A stretch of DNA of 64,000 nucleotides from Flammeovirga aprica JL-4 (GTDB lineage: Bacteria > Bacteroidota > Bacteroidia > Cytophagales > Flammeovirgaceae), in the NCBI RefSeq assembly GCF_012844305.1, contig NZ_JABANE010000029.1:20561-84560 (forward strand). Direction: 5' to 3'. The position numbers and the translations under genes are program-made. Within the stretch, counting starts at the first letter, position 1. Every line of letters begins with the position of its first letter. Below the pieces are notes generated by a model, which was not told where the DNA came from, searched no databases, and worked only from the letters and a program-made list of their open reading frames with translations. Positions 56,801 through 64,000 of the stretch are shown piece by piece.

Positions 56801-58829
56801 CGGACTTGATCTAACAGAAGTAAAAAGTATTGACCTTCGATTAGCCACTATTTTTAATGATGCTTTTGTAGAAATTCGCCTTGGTTCACCTGAAGGAAGA
56901 TTAGTCGGAAAAGCATTTGCAACCAATACCAACGGATGGCAAGTGTATGAAACAGTCAGTGCTCATATCGAAGACGTAACGGGTATTTATGATGTTTACC
57001 TAGTTTATCAAACTGTTTCAAGCAGTTATGTAGTAAATGTCAACTGGCTTCAGTTTTCAGATCAATTTGTAAAGCCTGTCATCAATCCTTTTGAGAGATT
57101 TGAAGCAGAATATTTTGATGAAGAAAGTGGTGCTGAAGTAGTTGGAACAACAGATGTTGACGGAGGTGAAGACGTGGTAATTGGTAGTACAAATGGTGAT
57201 TACCTTAAGTTTGACCGTCTTGATATCACAGGGGTAGAGCAAGTGGAAATGAGAGTTGCTAATCCTAATACAGCTTGTACAATAGAAGTACGTTTGAATA
57301 GTCCTGATGGTAAAATTATTTCATTTATCGATGTTCCATCAACAGGTTCATTATCAGATTGGACAACTGTCAGTGCTCCCGTTGATGCTGTATTTGAAGA
57401 AAATAGCATCTATTTCGTTTTCAAAGAAGAACAAGAAGTAGCTGTCAATTGGATCAAGTTTAAAGGAACTGAAAACAGTTTAGGGTATTTACAAACACAG
57501 GATTATGATGACAGTGGGTTAGAGAAAGCATTGATCTCTTCTATCACTTCAGATGCAGAGGGCGGAGAGCAAGATTTACGTAATATTGTTTCAGGAGATT
57601 GGATCATGTTCAGTGCTGTTGACCTTACAGGAATCAATAGTATCAATACCCGTTTTGGTTCTTTATCAGATGACGCATTTATTGAAATCAGAACAGATGA
57701 TTCTGACGGAAATCTGATCGGACAAATTGATTTGCACAACACAGGAAGCTGGCATAATTGGGAAACAGTTTCAGGAAATATTGAAGTAGAAGATGGCGTT
57801 TATGATCTTTATTTTGTCTATAAAACCGTCAACAGTTCCAATGTATGTAACAGTAACTGGTTTCAGTTGTCAGAGCAGATTATTGCACAGCCTTATGGTC
57901 CGTTAGAAAGAATTGAAGCAGAATCTTATACAAGAGCAAACGGAACTTCTACTACGGCAACAACTGATGAAGACGGTGGAGAACAAGAAGTATCATCAAT
58001 CGCTCAAGGCAACTGGCTTCTATTCCAAAATGTGGATTTATCAAATGCCGTTAGCCTTGATACACGTATTGCTTCTGCATCTGATAATGTAACCATTGAT
58101 GTGTATGTGGATGCTTATGATGGTGAAAAATTAATGACAGTGGAAGTGCCGAATACGGGAGGTTTATCCAATTGGGAAACCGTGAAAACACTCCTAGAAG
58201 GGAATGGAAAAGAAGGAATACACCATATTTATTTGGTATTTAATGGAGAAGGAGAAGATCTAGTCAATATCAATTGGTTGCAGTTCAGTGACCTGACAGA
58301 AATTGTATTATTAGACCAAAAAATCACTTTCCCTGTGTTCCTCCAAGATTATAAAGTTGGAGATGAAAACATCCAATTAAGTGCAACAACGGATTCAGGT
58401 TTACCGATCACTTACACAAGTTCAGATGAAAGCGTAGCAACAATTGTTGATGGCGATATGGTTCAAATCAACGGAGCAGGAGAAGCGTATATTACTGCAT
58501 CTCAAGAAGGTAATAATAAGTATAAACCTGCAACTAATTTGAGCCGAAAATTAGTGGTAATCTCTGATAACGTCACAAGCATTGATGATCTTTTAGGTGA
58601 AATCAGTTTTTACCCTAACCCTGCCTCTGATTGGTTGGTGATCAAAACAAAAGAATTCAAAAATGTAGCAATAGAGATCGTTAATTCGAATGGTCTTGCA
58701 GTGCATTCTCAAAACATCAAACAAGGGGAAAGTCAAATCAATATTAGTAAGCTGAACTCAGGTATGTACATCCTAAAGGTTGTAGGTAATGATAAAGTTT
58801 TGATGACTTCAAAATTTATAAAAAGGTAA
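53838..58829 (+). CDS. Giant T9SS enzyme: beta-helix paralog 3 with multiple CBM6-like modules
   Basis: A 1663-residue protein. After a signal peptide ending LTFAQ, residues about 38-485 repeat the beta-helix of the 39682 protein with GSFPYGYGDAFGKGG, HYKHSSCLIRG, TYGHCVFMQ, IEGEVRSTDDM, EEGTGSPAD and EAGIRAYN. Then come a CBM6-like module (DWMEYTIDVPYSGTY), an Ig-like domain, a second CBM6-like module (DWMEYEINVPVSATYKFDYR), a spacer domain, and four more modules. These four begin like KIEAEDFDDQSGVKV and end like VNVNWLQFSD. Near the end are a bacterial Ig-like region (KITFPVFLQDYKVGD) and a T9SS sorting domain (FYPNPASDWLVIKT, GMYILKVVGN). It is most likely an extracellular enzyme held on insoluble polysaccharide by its binding modules. 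The catalytic activity is unknown. Confidence 0.75.
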   Translation: MNTFLALVKRKKNWNSIFRVVLQSITFLFFSTLTFAQQVQVSSLAELNPYLSQDDVDVKLEPGVYNITAQDIVDGKFSDYSVIDSRLNYVLFLFSGNNSTYDFTDVTVNVETGVFNAFPGSYSNFYEVQTLGNNNVIKNLTLVDVGSVDDYPKNGACNIVMDGSGNRIEGFHTTAKGSFPYGYGDAFGKGGSYTIKHYKHSSCLIRGESNHVKGCTFIHRTYGHCVFMQAANNAKIEDCYIEGEVRSTDDMLAEEGTGSPADNIDFLTDWGYRLPPGYMLSTGEAGIRAYNAGETIIDGVEYNRGTSNVTVLNCTVKHMRTGVTIAHATGTKYVEGVTAIGCENGFSLGSGDVVDCYADCAFGPVYSSTYENDNSYNAEITIIPAEDPYYNGSGSVAYIGGSNHKITLKGGDANLAEDLKIKVGGDKNNLRLLYGNLPHQNDFKGSNFELNNLTNYPVFLSDKSENITGQSGGMVTDLGVNNNLTYTAVSALEIEAIDYAEMSGVTKTASYVTDITADDWMEYTIDVPYSGTYLMDYSVASASENGAFTVTHLSETIDQVTFPATGGAEVWNTVRSASSFFLEKGEQTIRITSNSSDWNFQGMDLLLECAQVDIVPYVEELNVLGTRLSLSETNEIDVFPGNTVKLLPEPTVGGSWSWTGPNGFSADTREIQISAIQAENAGEYEVTFTNDCGVEDKVVFTINVEDSYVIQAQNFTNSNGVETEVTSDDQGESNVTAIHTSDWMEYEINVPVSATYKFDYRVLSASNDGDFTVSLDGESLENITFSSSASWQTVTTATPFYLTEGMHTVKVTSNSEDWKLNWIELKGESFVNPCTLPFTHDGFTIKNEDKMWSSGLMDISCVNSVNVYAVFEAMGAMTASDQLNIYYKLDEGEKVQLLEETGALENNTVVLKDISGQTIEILIEGVSTSEDNYYEFTKINIVETTDPFQKIEAEDFDDQSGVKVGNNGDVDGGQNLGSITPGSWSMYAGLDLTEVKSIDLRLATIFNDAFVEIRLGSPEGRLVGKAFATNTNGWQVYETVSAHIEDVTGIYDVYLVYQTVSSSYVVNVNWLQFSDQFVKPVINPFERFEAEYFDEESGAEVVGTTDVDGGEDVVIGSTNGDYLKFDRLDITGVEQVEMRVANPNTACTIEVRLNSPDGKIISFIDVPSTGSLSDWTTVSAPVDAVFEENSIYFVFKEEQEVAVNWIKFKGTENSLGYLQTQDYDDSGLEKALISSITSDAEGGEQDLRNIVSGDWIMFSAVDLTGINSINTRFGSLSDDAFIEIRTDDSDGNLIGQIDLHNTGSWHNWETVSGNIEVEDGVYDLYFVYKTVNSSNVCNSNWFQLSEQIIAQPYGPLERIEAESYTRANGTSTTATTDEDGGEQEVSSIAQGNWLLFQNVDLSNAVSLDTRIASASDNVTIDVYVDAYDGEKLMTVEVPNTGGLSNWETVKTLLEGNGKEGIHHIYLVFNGEGEDLVNINWLQFSDLTEIVLLDQKITFPVFLQDYKVGDENIQLSATTDSGLPITYTSSDESVATIVDGDMVQINGAGEAYITASQEGNNKYKPATNLSRKLVVISDNVTSIDDLLGEISFYPNPASDWLVIKTKEFKNVAIEIVNSNGLAVHSQNIKQGESQINISKLNSGMYILKVVGNDKVLMTSKFIKR

Positions 58830-58841
58830 GTTTTTACCGTA

Positions 58842-59127
58842 AGTACATTGTAAACTAATAGTGGTTAGTGTGGGCGTTGCAATTCAACGTCCACACCTAT
58901 AGCGCAAGAGTTAAGCGTCAGCGTCTCTTGTGTTTCATAGATCACAAGAAGTCTCTGACTTCTAATCGAAAAGTTCAATTTAATTTCAAGTTAATACTAT
59001 TGATAACCTTTAGAAATCAGGAGATTTCTATTGATCTGTAAGGCACGAATGACGCTATCGCTTAACATTCGCGCCATTAGTAGAAGCTCAATGAATAAGT
59101 AAAATAATTCTTAGTTTACAACATACT
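58842..59127. repeat. AGTACATTGTAAACTAA-ended repeat, middle copy (286 bp)
   Basis: The ends AGTACATTGTAAACTAA and TTAGTTTACAACATACT are near-perfect inverted repeats. Internal sequence such as GAAATCAGGAGATTTCT and CGCTTAACATTCGCGCC is shared with the copy at 62918-63304. It has no coding capacity. It belongs to a family of three in this window. Confidence 0.75.
58868..58896 (+). terminator. Hairpin after the giant beta-helix gene
   Basis: GTGTGGGCGTTG (58868-58879) pairs with CAACGTCCACAC (58885-58896) with one mismatch in 12, around a 5-base loop, 38 bp after the stop codon. There is no clear T-tract. It lies inside the repeat at 58842-59127 and may be repeat structure recruited as a terminator. 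Confidence 0.5.
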
Positions 59128-59288
59128 TATACCCAACAAGGAAGACGCTGTCACTTCCTTTTTAAACTCTGATAGCAAATGACAATTAAGAAATAGGTGA
59201 CCGACATTACTTATTTTTTCTTGTGAGAAAATCACGTTCAAATGAATGTGAGATTTCCTCTATTTACTGACAACTATTTTTTACATCA

Positions 59289-62200
59289 ATGAAATTATTA
59301 CTAATTACAACCTTTTTAGTTTTAGGGGTATTCAATCTGTATGGAAAAGATTTTATACACCCGGGCTTATCACATAAAAAATCAGATTTAGAACGGATGA
59401 AAAGTCAGGTGCTGGCAGGTATCGAACCTTGGAAATCTTCTTATGCTGATTTGACACAGAAAACAGACGCAAGCTTTAATTATAACGTACAAGGACCAAC
59501 TCAAAATGGAAACGAAGCTCATTATTTTGATGAAAGCAGTTTAGGTCCTATCCAAAAAGACGGTCAGGCGGCTTATTATAATGCGTTGATGTGGTATGTG
59601 ACAGAAGATATAAGACATGCCGAAAAAGCGATAGAAATATTTGAAGCATGGTCGACAATCCGATATGTGAAAACCATTCCTCTTACTTCAGGAAAAGCAT
59701 TATGGAGGATGTTGGAAGCGGCAGAGATCATCAAACATACCTACGGCGATTGGGAAGAAGCATCTATACAAAGTTTTAAAGAAATGCTTGTTTATCCGGG
59801 GTGGTCAGGAACGCAAGTACCCGATGGTGAAAAAAGTTTTTACTGGACAATTTATAACGGAGATAGGGCACGTCATGGAAATCAAGGTCTATTTGCATTT
59901 AGATCTGTAATGGCAATGGGCATCTTTATGGATAATGAAACCATTTACAATAGAGCTTTACGTCATCTGCAAGGATTACCCCATGATGAAAATGATCTTC
60001 CTTATCCATCAGGCCCTCCGATTACACAATTAGTAGATACAGGCAATGAATATTATGAAGAGTACAAAATTGTGGGTTATGAAGACACTATCGAAGACTA
60101 TATTTACAACGGGTCGATAGAAAACTATATTTGGGAAAATGGACAATCTCAAGAATCAGCCAGAGATCAAGCTCACGCTTTTGGTGGAATTTCTATTATT
60201 GCGACGATGTGTGAAATGGCCTGGAATCAAGATGATGATATTTATGGGTTTTCAGATAATCGATTATTGTTGGGATTAGAATTCGCTTATCGATATAATA
60301 TTAGTTATAACTATTCTTTTCCAGATCAAGAAGAACCTTGGGAACCTACTGTAGCATCAGGAGAATTTATTGAAAGAACAGATCGTTCGGGAAGATGGAA
60401 ATCTTTGAAAATTAATCCTTGGACAGCTCATTTAATTCATGATGAAGAGTACCTGACAAGAGGGAAACATGATCAAATTCCATTACCACAATTGATATTA
60501 GGACACTACAAAGACAGGTTACATCTCGACCAAGAAAAATATAAATGGGTAAATAGAGCCGATAGTTTAGCGCTTGAGGCAAGAGGTGGCTATGAAAATG
60601 CAGGTACTTACACAGATCACCCTTCATTCGGACATCTTTTTTATCATAGAATAAAAGGAGCAGAAGGCGATCCTGTTCAAAGCTTCACCAATCAAGTCCC
60701 AACTTTTGGTATGCACACATTGCCCGCCACAATTGAAGCTGTAAATTTTGATCACTTTGTATTAGACGGAAATGGCAAAACCTATTTCGACCTTTCTGAT
60801 ACCAATGAAGGAGGAGAATATCGTTTGGATCAATCAGTGGACATAGAGGAATGTAGCGAAGGCGGGTATAATCTCACAGGTTTAGAAAATGGAGAATGGC
60901 TGAACTATACAATTGCTGTTCCCGAAGCTGGACTTTATACCATTAAAGTTAGATATGCTTCAGAAAGTGCGGATGGCAAACTAAAGTTTTCATTTGATGG
61001 AGAAGATAAGACGGAGGAAATTACGGTTCCATTTGGAGGAGAAGATTCACAAGGGATGACAGATTGGAAAGAGTTGGTTGTGGTGAGTGATATTATCCTA
61101 AAAGAAGGTGTACAAATCATGAAGGTAAATATTAGTGGTGTTTCTAATTCATTTGCTTTGAAAAACATTTCTTTGGAAGAGGGAACTCCATCTGATTGTG
61201 AGGAGGCTTGGTCTGGAATTAAAGCTTCAGATAATTTTCAGGAAGGCGTCTATTATCAATACTTTGAAGGGGACTGGGAGGAACTGCCTAACCTTGATAA
61301 TCTAGAAGCTAAAGAGGAAGGTTTTACGGATAATATTCACCTTGATATTGCACAAAAAAGTAGTGGTTACGCCCTACAATTTGATGGTTATATTAATATG
61401 GACCTCAAAGGAAGTTACACTTTTTATACTACATCTGATGAGGCCTTGAACTTATGGATAGATGGAGAGAAAGTAATTGAATATGATGGAAGCCAATCTA
61501 GTAATGAGCAACAAGCAACAGTCTGTCTGGATAAAGATTATCATAGTTTTAAAATACAGTACTTCAATCAATCAGACGACGCAGAACTTTCTGTGATGTA
61601 TGAAGGTCCGGGTATTAAAAAAGGAGCTTTATCTTCTTTATTTGCTACGGTTCCGTGTGAAAATTCTGGTATTGCTCCTCCTGAGGACCTTTTAAAAGGG
61701 CAAATCAATTATACCTATTATGAAGGGACTTGGAGTGAAATTCCAGAATTTAAAACTTATTCAGCAAAAAGCATAGGTATACACTCATCAGTAGATTTGA
61801 ATATTGAGGGCATCCAAACTAGTTTCGGCCTAGTGTTTAACGGCTACATCAACATTGCAAAAGGAGGAGAATATACTTTTTATACGGCCTCTGATGATGG
61901 TTCACGCCTGTCTGTAGATGATGTAGAAGTAGTAGATAATGACGGTTTACATCCTTCACAGGAAAGATCAGGTGTAATATGTTTGGCTCCAGGATATCAT
62001 TCGGTACGTATAGAGTATTTTAATGTGGGTAGTTCCAAAAATCTGTCAGCCTCCATAGAAGGATTAGGGCAACCTAAAGTATTACTTTCAGAATTTGGAC
62101 TTTATGGTGTTCCAGTACCTAATAAACAAGCACAAACGATTACTTTTCCTGAGTTTGAAGAACCAAAGTTAATCACAGATGAAGATTTTGATCCAGGAGC

Positions 62201-62894
62201 TACAGCTTCCTCTTTCTTAAAGGTCAACTACAATACTTCTGATAGAGAGATCCTTTATTTTATTGGTGGAAAAATGAAAATTGTAGGTGCAGGAACTGTC
62301 GATATTATCGCGTCTCAAGCTGGTGATGCTCGTTTTTTACCTGCTGAAAGTATAACACGAACTTTGGTCATTTCAAAGTTAACTCCAATCATTACTTTCC
62401 CAGAGATTGAAACAAAAACGCTTGATTCCAAAGATTTTGACCCAGGTGCAACAATTAATATCGAAGATCTTGAATTAACTTATTCAAGTTCAAATGATGC
62501 TGTGGTCGAATATATTTATGGTAAACTACGTGTCAGAGGTATAGGTGAAGCAGAAGTGACAGTATCAAATATTGAAACAGATCAATATAAAACAGTGTAT
62601 GAAACTCAAAAAGTTGTAGTCTCTCAAGATAATGTAACTTCAATTGATAGCAATCCAAAGGCAATTGAGATTTATCCTAATCCAGTAATCGATTTTATGA
62701 AGGTGATCAATAAGAGCAATAATCAAAACGTAGAATTAGAGATCATCAATAGTGCAAGTAGCCTTGTGTCTACTTCTAATTTAAACAAAGTAGAAAATAT
62801 AATCGATTTGAGAAAGCTTCAAAAAGGGATTTATATCATTAGAGTGAAAAATGATAATACCGTTCTGTTGAATGAGAAGATCATTAAAAAATAA
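59289..62894 (+). CDS. Giant T9SS alginate-lyase-superfamily protein with CBM6, two PA14 and Ig-like domains
   Basis: A 1201-residue protein with a signal peptide ending NLYG. Residues about 20-440 match the alginate lyase superfamily PF05426 (alpha-barrel): SGKALWRMLEAAEIIKHTY near 137, RARHGNQGLFAFRSVMAMG near 194, and ENGQSQESARDQAHAFGG near 283 with His296, where related enzymes keep a conserved His/Asn pair. A CBM6-like module follows (about 500-630; NGEWLNYTIAVPEAGLYTI), then two PA14 domains (YYQYFEGDWEELP and YTYYEGTWSEIP), two Ig-like units with QTITFPEFEEPK, and a T9SS sorting domain (IYPNPVIDFMKV, GIYIIRVKN). Such lyases cleave mannuronate- or glucuronate-type linkages. The exact substrate is open. 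Confidence 0.8.
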   Translation: MKLLLITTFLVLGVFNLYGKDFIHPGLSHKKSDLERMKSQVLAGIEPWKSSYADLTQKTDASFNYNVQGPTQNGNEAHYFDESSLGPIQKDGQAAYYNALMWYVTEDIRHAEKAIEIFEAWSTIRYVKTIPLTSGKALWRMLEAAEIIKHTYGDWEEASIQSFKEMLVYPGWSGTQVPDGEKSFYWTIYNGDRARHGNQGLFAFRSVMAMGIFMDNETIYNRALRHLQGLPHDENDLPYPSGPPITQLVDTGNEYYEEYKIVGYEDTIEDYIYNGSIENYIWENGQSQESARDQAHAFGGISIIATMCEMAWNQDDDIYGFSDNRLLLGLEFAYRYNISYNYSFPDQEEPWEPTVASGEFIERTDRSGRWKSLKINPWTAHLIHDEEYLTRGKHDQIPLPQLILGHYKDRLHLDQEKYKWVNRADSLALEARGGYENAGTYTDHPSFGHLFYHRIKGAEGDPVQSFTNQVPTFGMHTLPATIEAVNFDHFVLDGNGKTYFDLSDTNEGGEYRLDQSVDIEECSEGGYNLTGLENGEWLNYTIAVPEAGLYTIKVRYASESADGKLKFSFDGEDKTEEITVPFGGEDSQGMTDWKELVVVSDIILKEGVQIMKVNISGVSNSFALKNISLEEGTPSDCEEAWSGIKASDNFQEGVYYQYFEGDWEELPNLDNLEAKEEGFTDNIHLDIAQKSSGYALQFDGYINMDLKGSYTFYTTSDEALNLWIDGEKVIEYDGSQSSNEQQATVCLDKDYHSFKIQYFNQSDDAELSVMYEGPGIKKGALSSLFATVPCENSGIAPPEDLLKGQINYTYYEGTWSEIPEFKTYSAKSIGIHSSVDLNIEGIQTSFGLVFNGYINIAKGGEYTFYTASDDGSRLSVDDVEVVDNDGLHPSQERSGVICLAPGYHSVRIEYFNVGSSKNLSASIEGLGQPKVLLSEFGLYGVPVPNKQAQTITFPEFEEPKLITDEDFDPGATASSFLKVNYNTSDREILYFIGGKMKIVGAGTVDIIASQAGDARFLPAESITRTLVISKLTPIITFPEIETKTLDSKDFDPGATINIEDLELTYSSSNDAVVEYIYGKLRVRGIGEAEVTVSNIETDQYKTVYETQKVVVSQDNVTSIDSNPKAIEIYPNPVIDFMKVINKSNNQNVELEIINSASSLVSTSNLNKVENIIDLRKLQKGIYIIRVKNDNTVLLNEKIIKK

Positions 62895-62917
62895 GATTTA
62901 TCTGTATCTACGTACAA

Positions 62918-63304
62918 AGTACACTGTAAACTAAATTATCGCAATTAGAAATCAGGAGATTTCTGATGATCTGTAGGACACGAATGACGCTTACGCTTAA
63001 CATTCGCGCCAGGGGGACTTTCTACCCAAATCGTTTGGTAGTGCTCCCCCGGCCTTGAAGGTAAAAGCGTTAAGAATTTCATGTATTGAGCCGTTAAAAA
63101 TGATTTTCTTGTTTGAGCTTTAGCGAGTTTAAAATCATTTAGGCGAGAGGAATGGAATTTAGCTTTTGACTTCAAAGCCTTGACTTTTTTGCTTCGTTTT
63201 TGTGTTAAGACAAAAATGAAGAAGAAGGTAGCTTGGAAGTAGAACATAAAAAGCTTGCAGAAAGATCGATTGAAAGTTGACGATAACTTTGTTTACAGTG
63301 TACT
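62918..63304. repeat. AGTACACTGTAAAC-ended repeat, long copy
   Basis: It opens AGTACACTGTAAAC (62918-62931) and closes GTTTACAGTGTACT (63291-63304), perfect 14-bp inverted ends. It shares internal blocks with the copies at 58842-59127 and 18062-18232 and carries about 170 bp extra. The minus strand has a 100-codon frame at 62945-63247 lying wholly inside the repeat; I do not call it a gene. It is most likely a non-autonomous mobile repeat or palindromic intergenic element. Confidence 0.75.
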
Positions 63305-63335
63305 AATTCAAATTTAGATATCAATTTCAACGCTT

Positions 63336-63452
63336 ATGATCCAAAAAATACACTACTTAATTATAGTTCTTTTTTTAACAGCCATAGCACCAATAAATGG
63401 CCAGAATAGTATATATAATAATAGGTATATAAACTTAGATCGCCCTCAATAA
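63336..63452 (+). pseudogene. Short secreted ORF, probably the truncated 5' end of a gene cut by an insertion sequence
   Basis: ATG at 63336 begins a clean signal peptide (MIQKIHYLIIVLFLTAIAPI, then NGQ) followed by only about 15 mature residues before a TAA at 63450-63452. A signal peptide with almost no mature protein, directly before an IS1595-type transposase, suggests that a further exported locus gene was interrupted here. The rest of it may lie beyond the window to the right of the element. A genuine small secreted peptide is less likely. Confidence 0.5.
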
Positions 63453-64000
63453 TAAAACGTACTTCTGTTACGGTTAACTGATTTACATTAGTGTAAAAGT
63501 AACCAAACAACCAGATGTATTATGATCAATTTTGAAGGTTTTGACGATAGAACATTTTATTCAACATTTCAAAAAGAAGAAGATTGTCTTGAATATTTAT
63601 CGACACTAAAGTGGAGTGATCATTACAAATGTAGGAAATGTGAACATACAAAATATATGAAAGGTAAAAAGTTGCATTCCAGACGTTGTCAAAAGTGTAA
63701 GTATGATGAGTCTGTTACGGCTCATACCCTATTTCATAAGCTGAAATTTTCAATTCTAACTGCTTTTGAATTCATATTTAAAGTTAGTTGTGATAAGAAA
63801 GGCATGTCCACTTTAACTTTAAGTGAGAAACTGTCCTTGAGTTATCAAAGCTGTTTAAATTTCAGACGTAAAGTGCAATATGCTATGCAAAGTAGTTTAC
63901 AGCATCCTTTGAAGGGGTATGTTGAAGTAGATGAGTTTGCTGTAGGTGGGTATGACGCTGGCAGTCAAGGTAGAGCCAAAGGAGATAAAAAGCTTGTCAA
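63453..64000 (+). mobile_element. IS1595-type insertion sequence (left part)
   Basis: The transposase gene at 63522 marks an insertion element that runs off the right edge. The left boundary is not certain. The end of the homology to the upstream ORF near 63453 is the best guess, and sequence such as CTTCTGTTACGGTTAACTG could belong to its terminal repeat. The right end and target duplication lie outside the window. Confidence 0.6.
63522..64000 (+). CDS. IS1595-family transposase (3' end outside window)
   Basis: The frame starts at ATG 63522 and is open for 159 codons to the right edge. A zinc ribbon is clear: CRKC (C37, C40) and CQKC (C56, C59). It is followed by a helical region with FRRKVQYAM near 114 and the first catalytic Asp in YVEVDEFAVGG (D137) of a DDE/DDN-type ISXO2-like domain. 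This layout is diagnostic of IS1595-family transposases. It catalyses transposition of the surrounding element. Confidence 0.92.
   Translation, partial: MINFEGFDDRTFYSTFQKEEDCLEYLSTLKWSDHYKCRKCEHTKYMKGKKLHSRRCQKCKYDESVTAHTLFHKLKFSILTAFEFIFKVSCDKKGMSTLTLSEKLSLSYQSCLNFRRKVQYAMQSSLQHPLKGYVEVDEFAVGGYDAGSQGRAKGDKKLV

Larger units (their letters stand above)
58830..59288. other. Intergenic region with terminator and AGTACA-ended repeat
   Basis: Most of this 459-bp gap is the repeat at 58842-59127, which carries a GC-rich hairpin at 58868-58896 near its left end. The remaining 160 bp before the next gene show no operator palindrome or clear promoter. Confidence 0.55.

Noticed and set aside
62945..63247. 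100-codon minus-strand frame, Lys- and Arg-rich
   Set aside because: It lies wholly inside an inverted-repeat element with no recognisable domain, so it is probably chance coding in a repeat.

Overview
The window is AT-rich DNA from a marine member of the Bacteroidota. A Flammeovirga-like member of the Cytophagales is my best guess. The grounds are a SusC/SusD pair, many Bacteroidota-type lipoproteins, four proteins with C-terminal type IX secretion (T9SS) sorting domains, five S1 sulfatases and TAnnTTTR-like -7 promoter elements. The genus is inference only.

Almost the whole window is one very large polysaccharide utilisation locus. Positions 1-717 hold the start of an unrelated secreted repeat protein on the minus strand. 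Positions 1487-20215 carry a beta-helix glycosidase fused to a PDZ domain, GH30, GH39, an S1 sulfatase, a giant non-catalytic T9SS protein, a heparinase II/III-type lyase, a GH29 fucosidase, an MFS sugar permease and a DUF6250-like lipoprotein. Positions 20328-26698 hold a LacI-type regulator (minus), a DUF4861 protein with GH88, and an AraC-type regulator (minus). Positions 27388-36705 hold SusC, SusD, a SusE/F-like binding protein and the first of three paralogous beta-helix proteins. Positions 37172-53343 are a tight nine-gene operon: GH95, beta-helix paralog 2, GH31, three sulfatases with an esterase among them, GH97 and a last sulfatase. Positions 53838-62894 hold two huge T9SS enzymes: beta-helix paralog 3 with several CBM6-like modules, and an alginate-lyase-like protein with CBM6, two PA14 domains and Ig-like domains. 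The right edge holds a short signal-peptide ORF cut off near an IS1595-type transposase.

Taken together, the genes fit uptake and breakdown of a sulfated, fucose- and xylose-containing, uronic-acid-bearing algal polysaccharide such as a fucoidan or xylofucoglucuronan. Lyases would cut at uronates and sulfatases would remove sulfate. GH29, GH95 and perhaps the GH141-like protein would release fucose. GH39, GH31, GH30 and GH97 would trim other sugars, DUF4861 and GH88 would handle terminal uronates, and the MFS permease would import monosaccharide. No sulfatase maturase and no fucose catabolism genes lie in the window.

A palindrome centred on CAATCGATTG occurs upstream of the first operon (three copies), in the gap between lacI and DUF4861 (two) and upstream of the GH95 operon (one, a perfect 14-mer). 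It is a strong candidate operator for the local LacI protein. The intergenic gaps are also rich in small palindromic elements: a 160-bp MITE-like pair, a family with ends like AGTACACTGTAAAC, REP/REPIN-like hairpins and a GAATGAAGAATTAAGA palindrome. I saw no tRNA, rRNA or CRISPR array.
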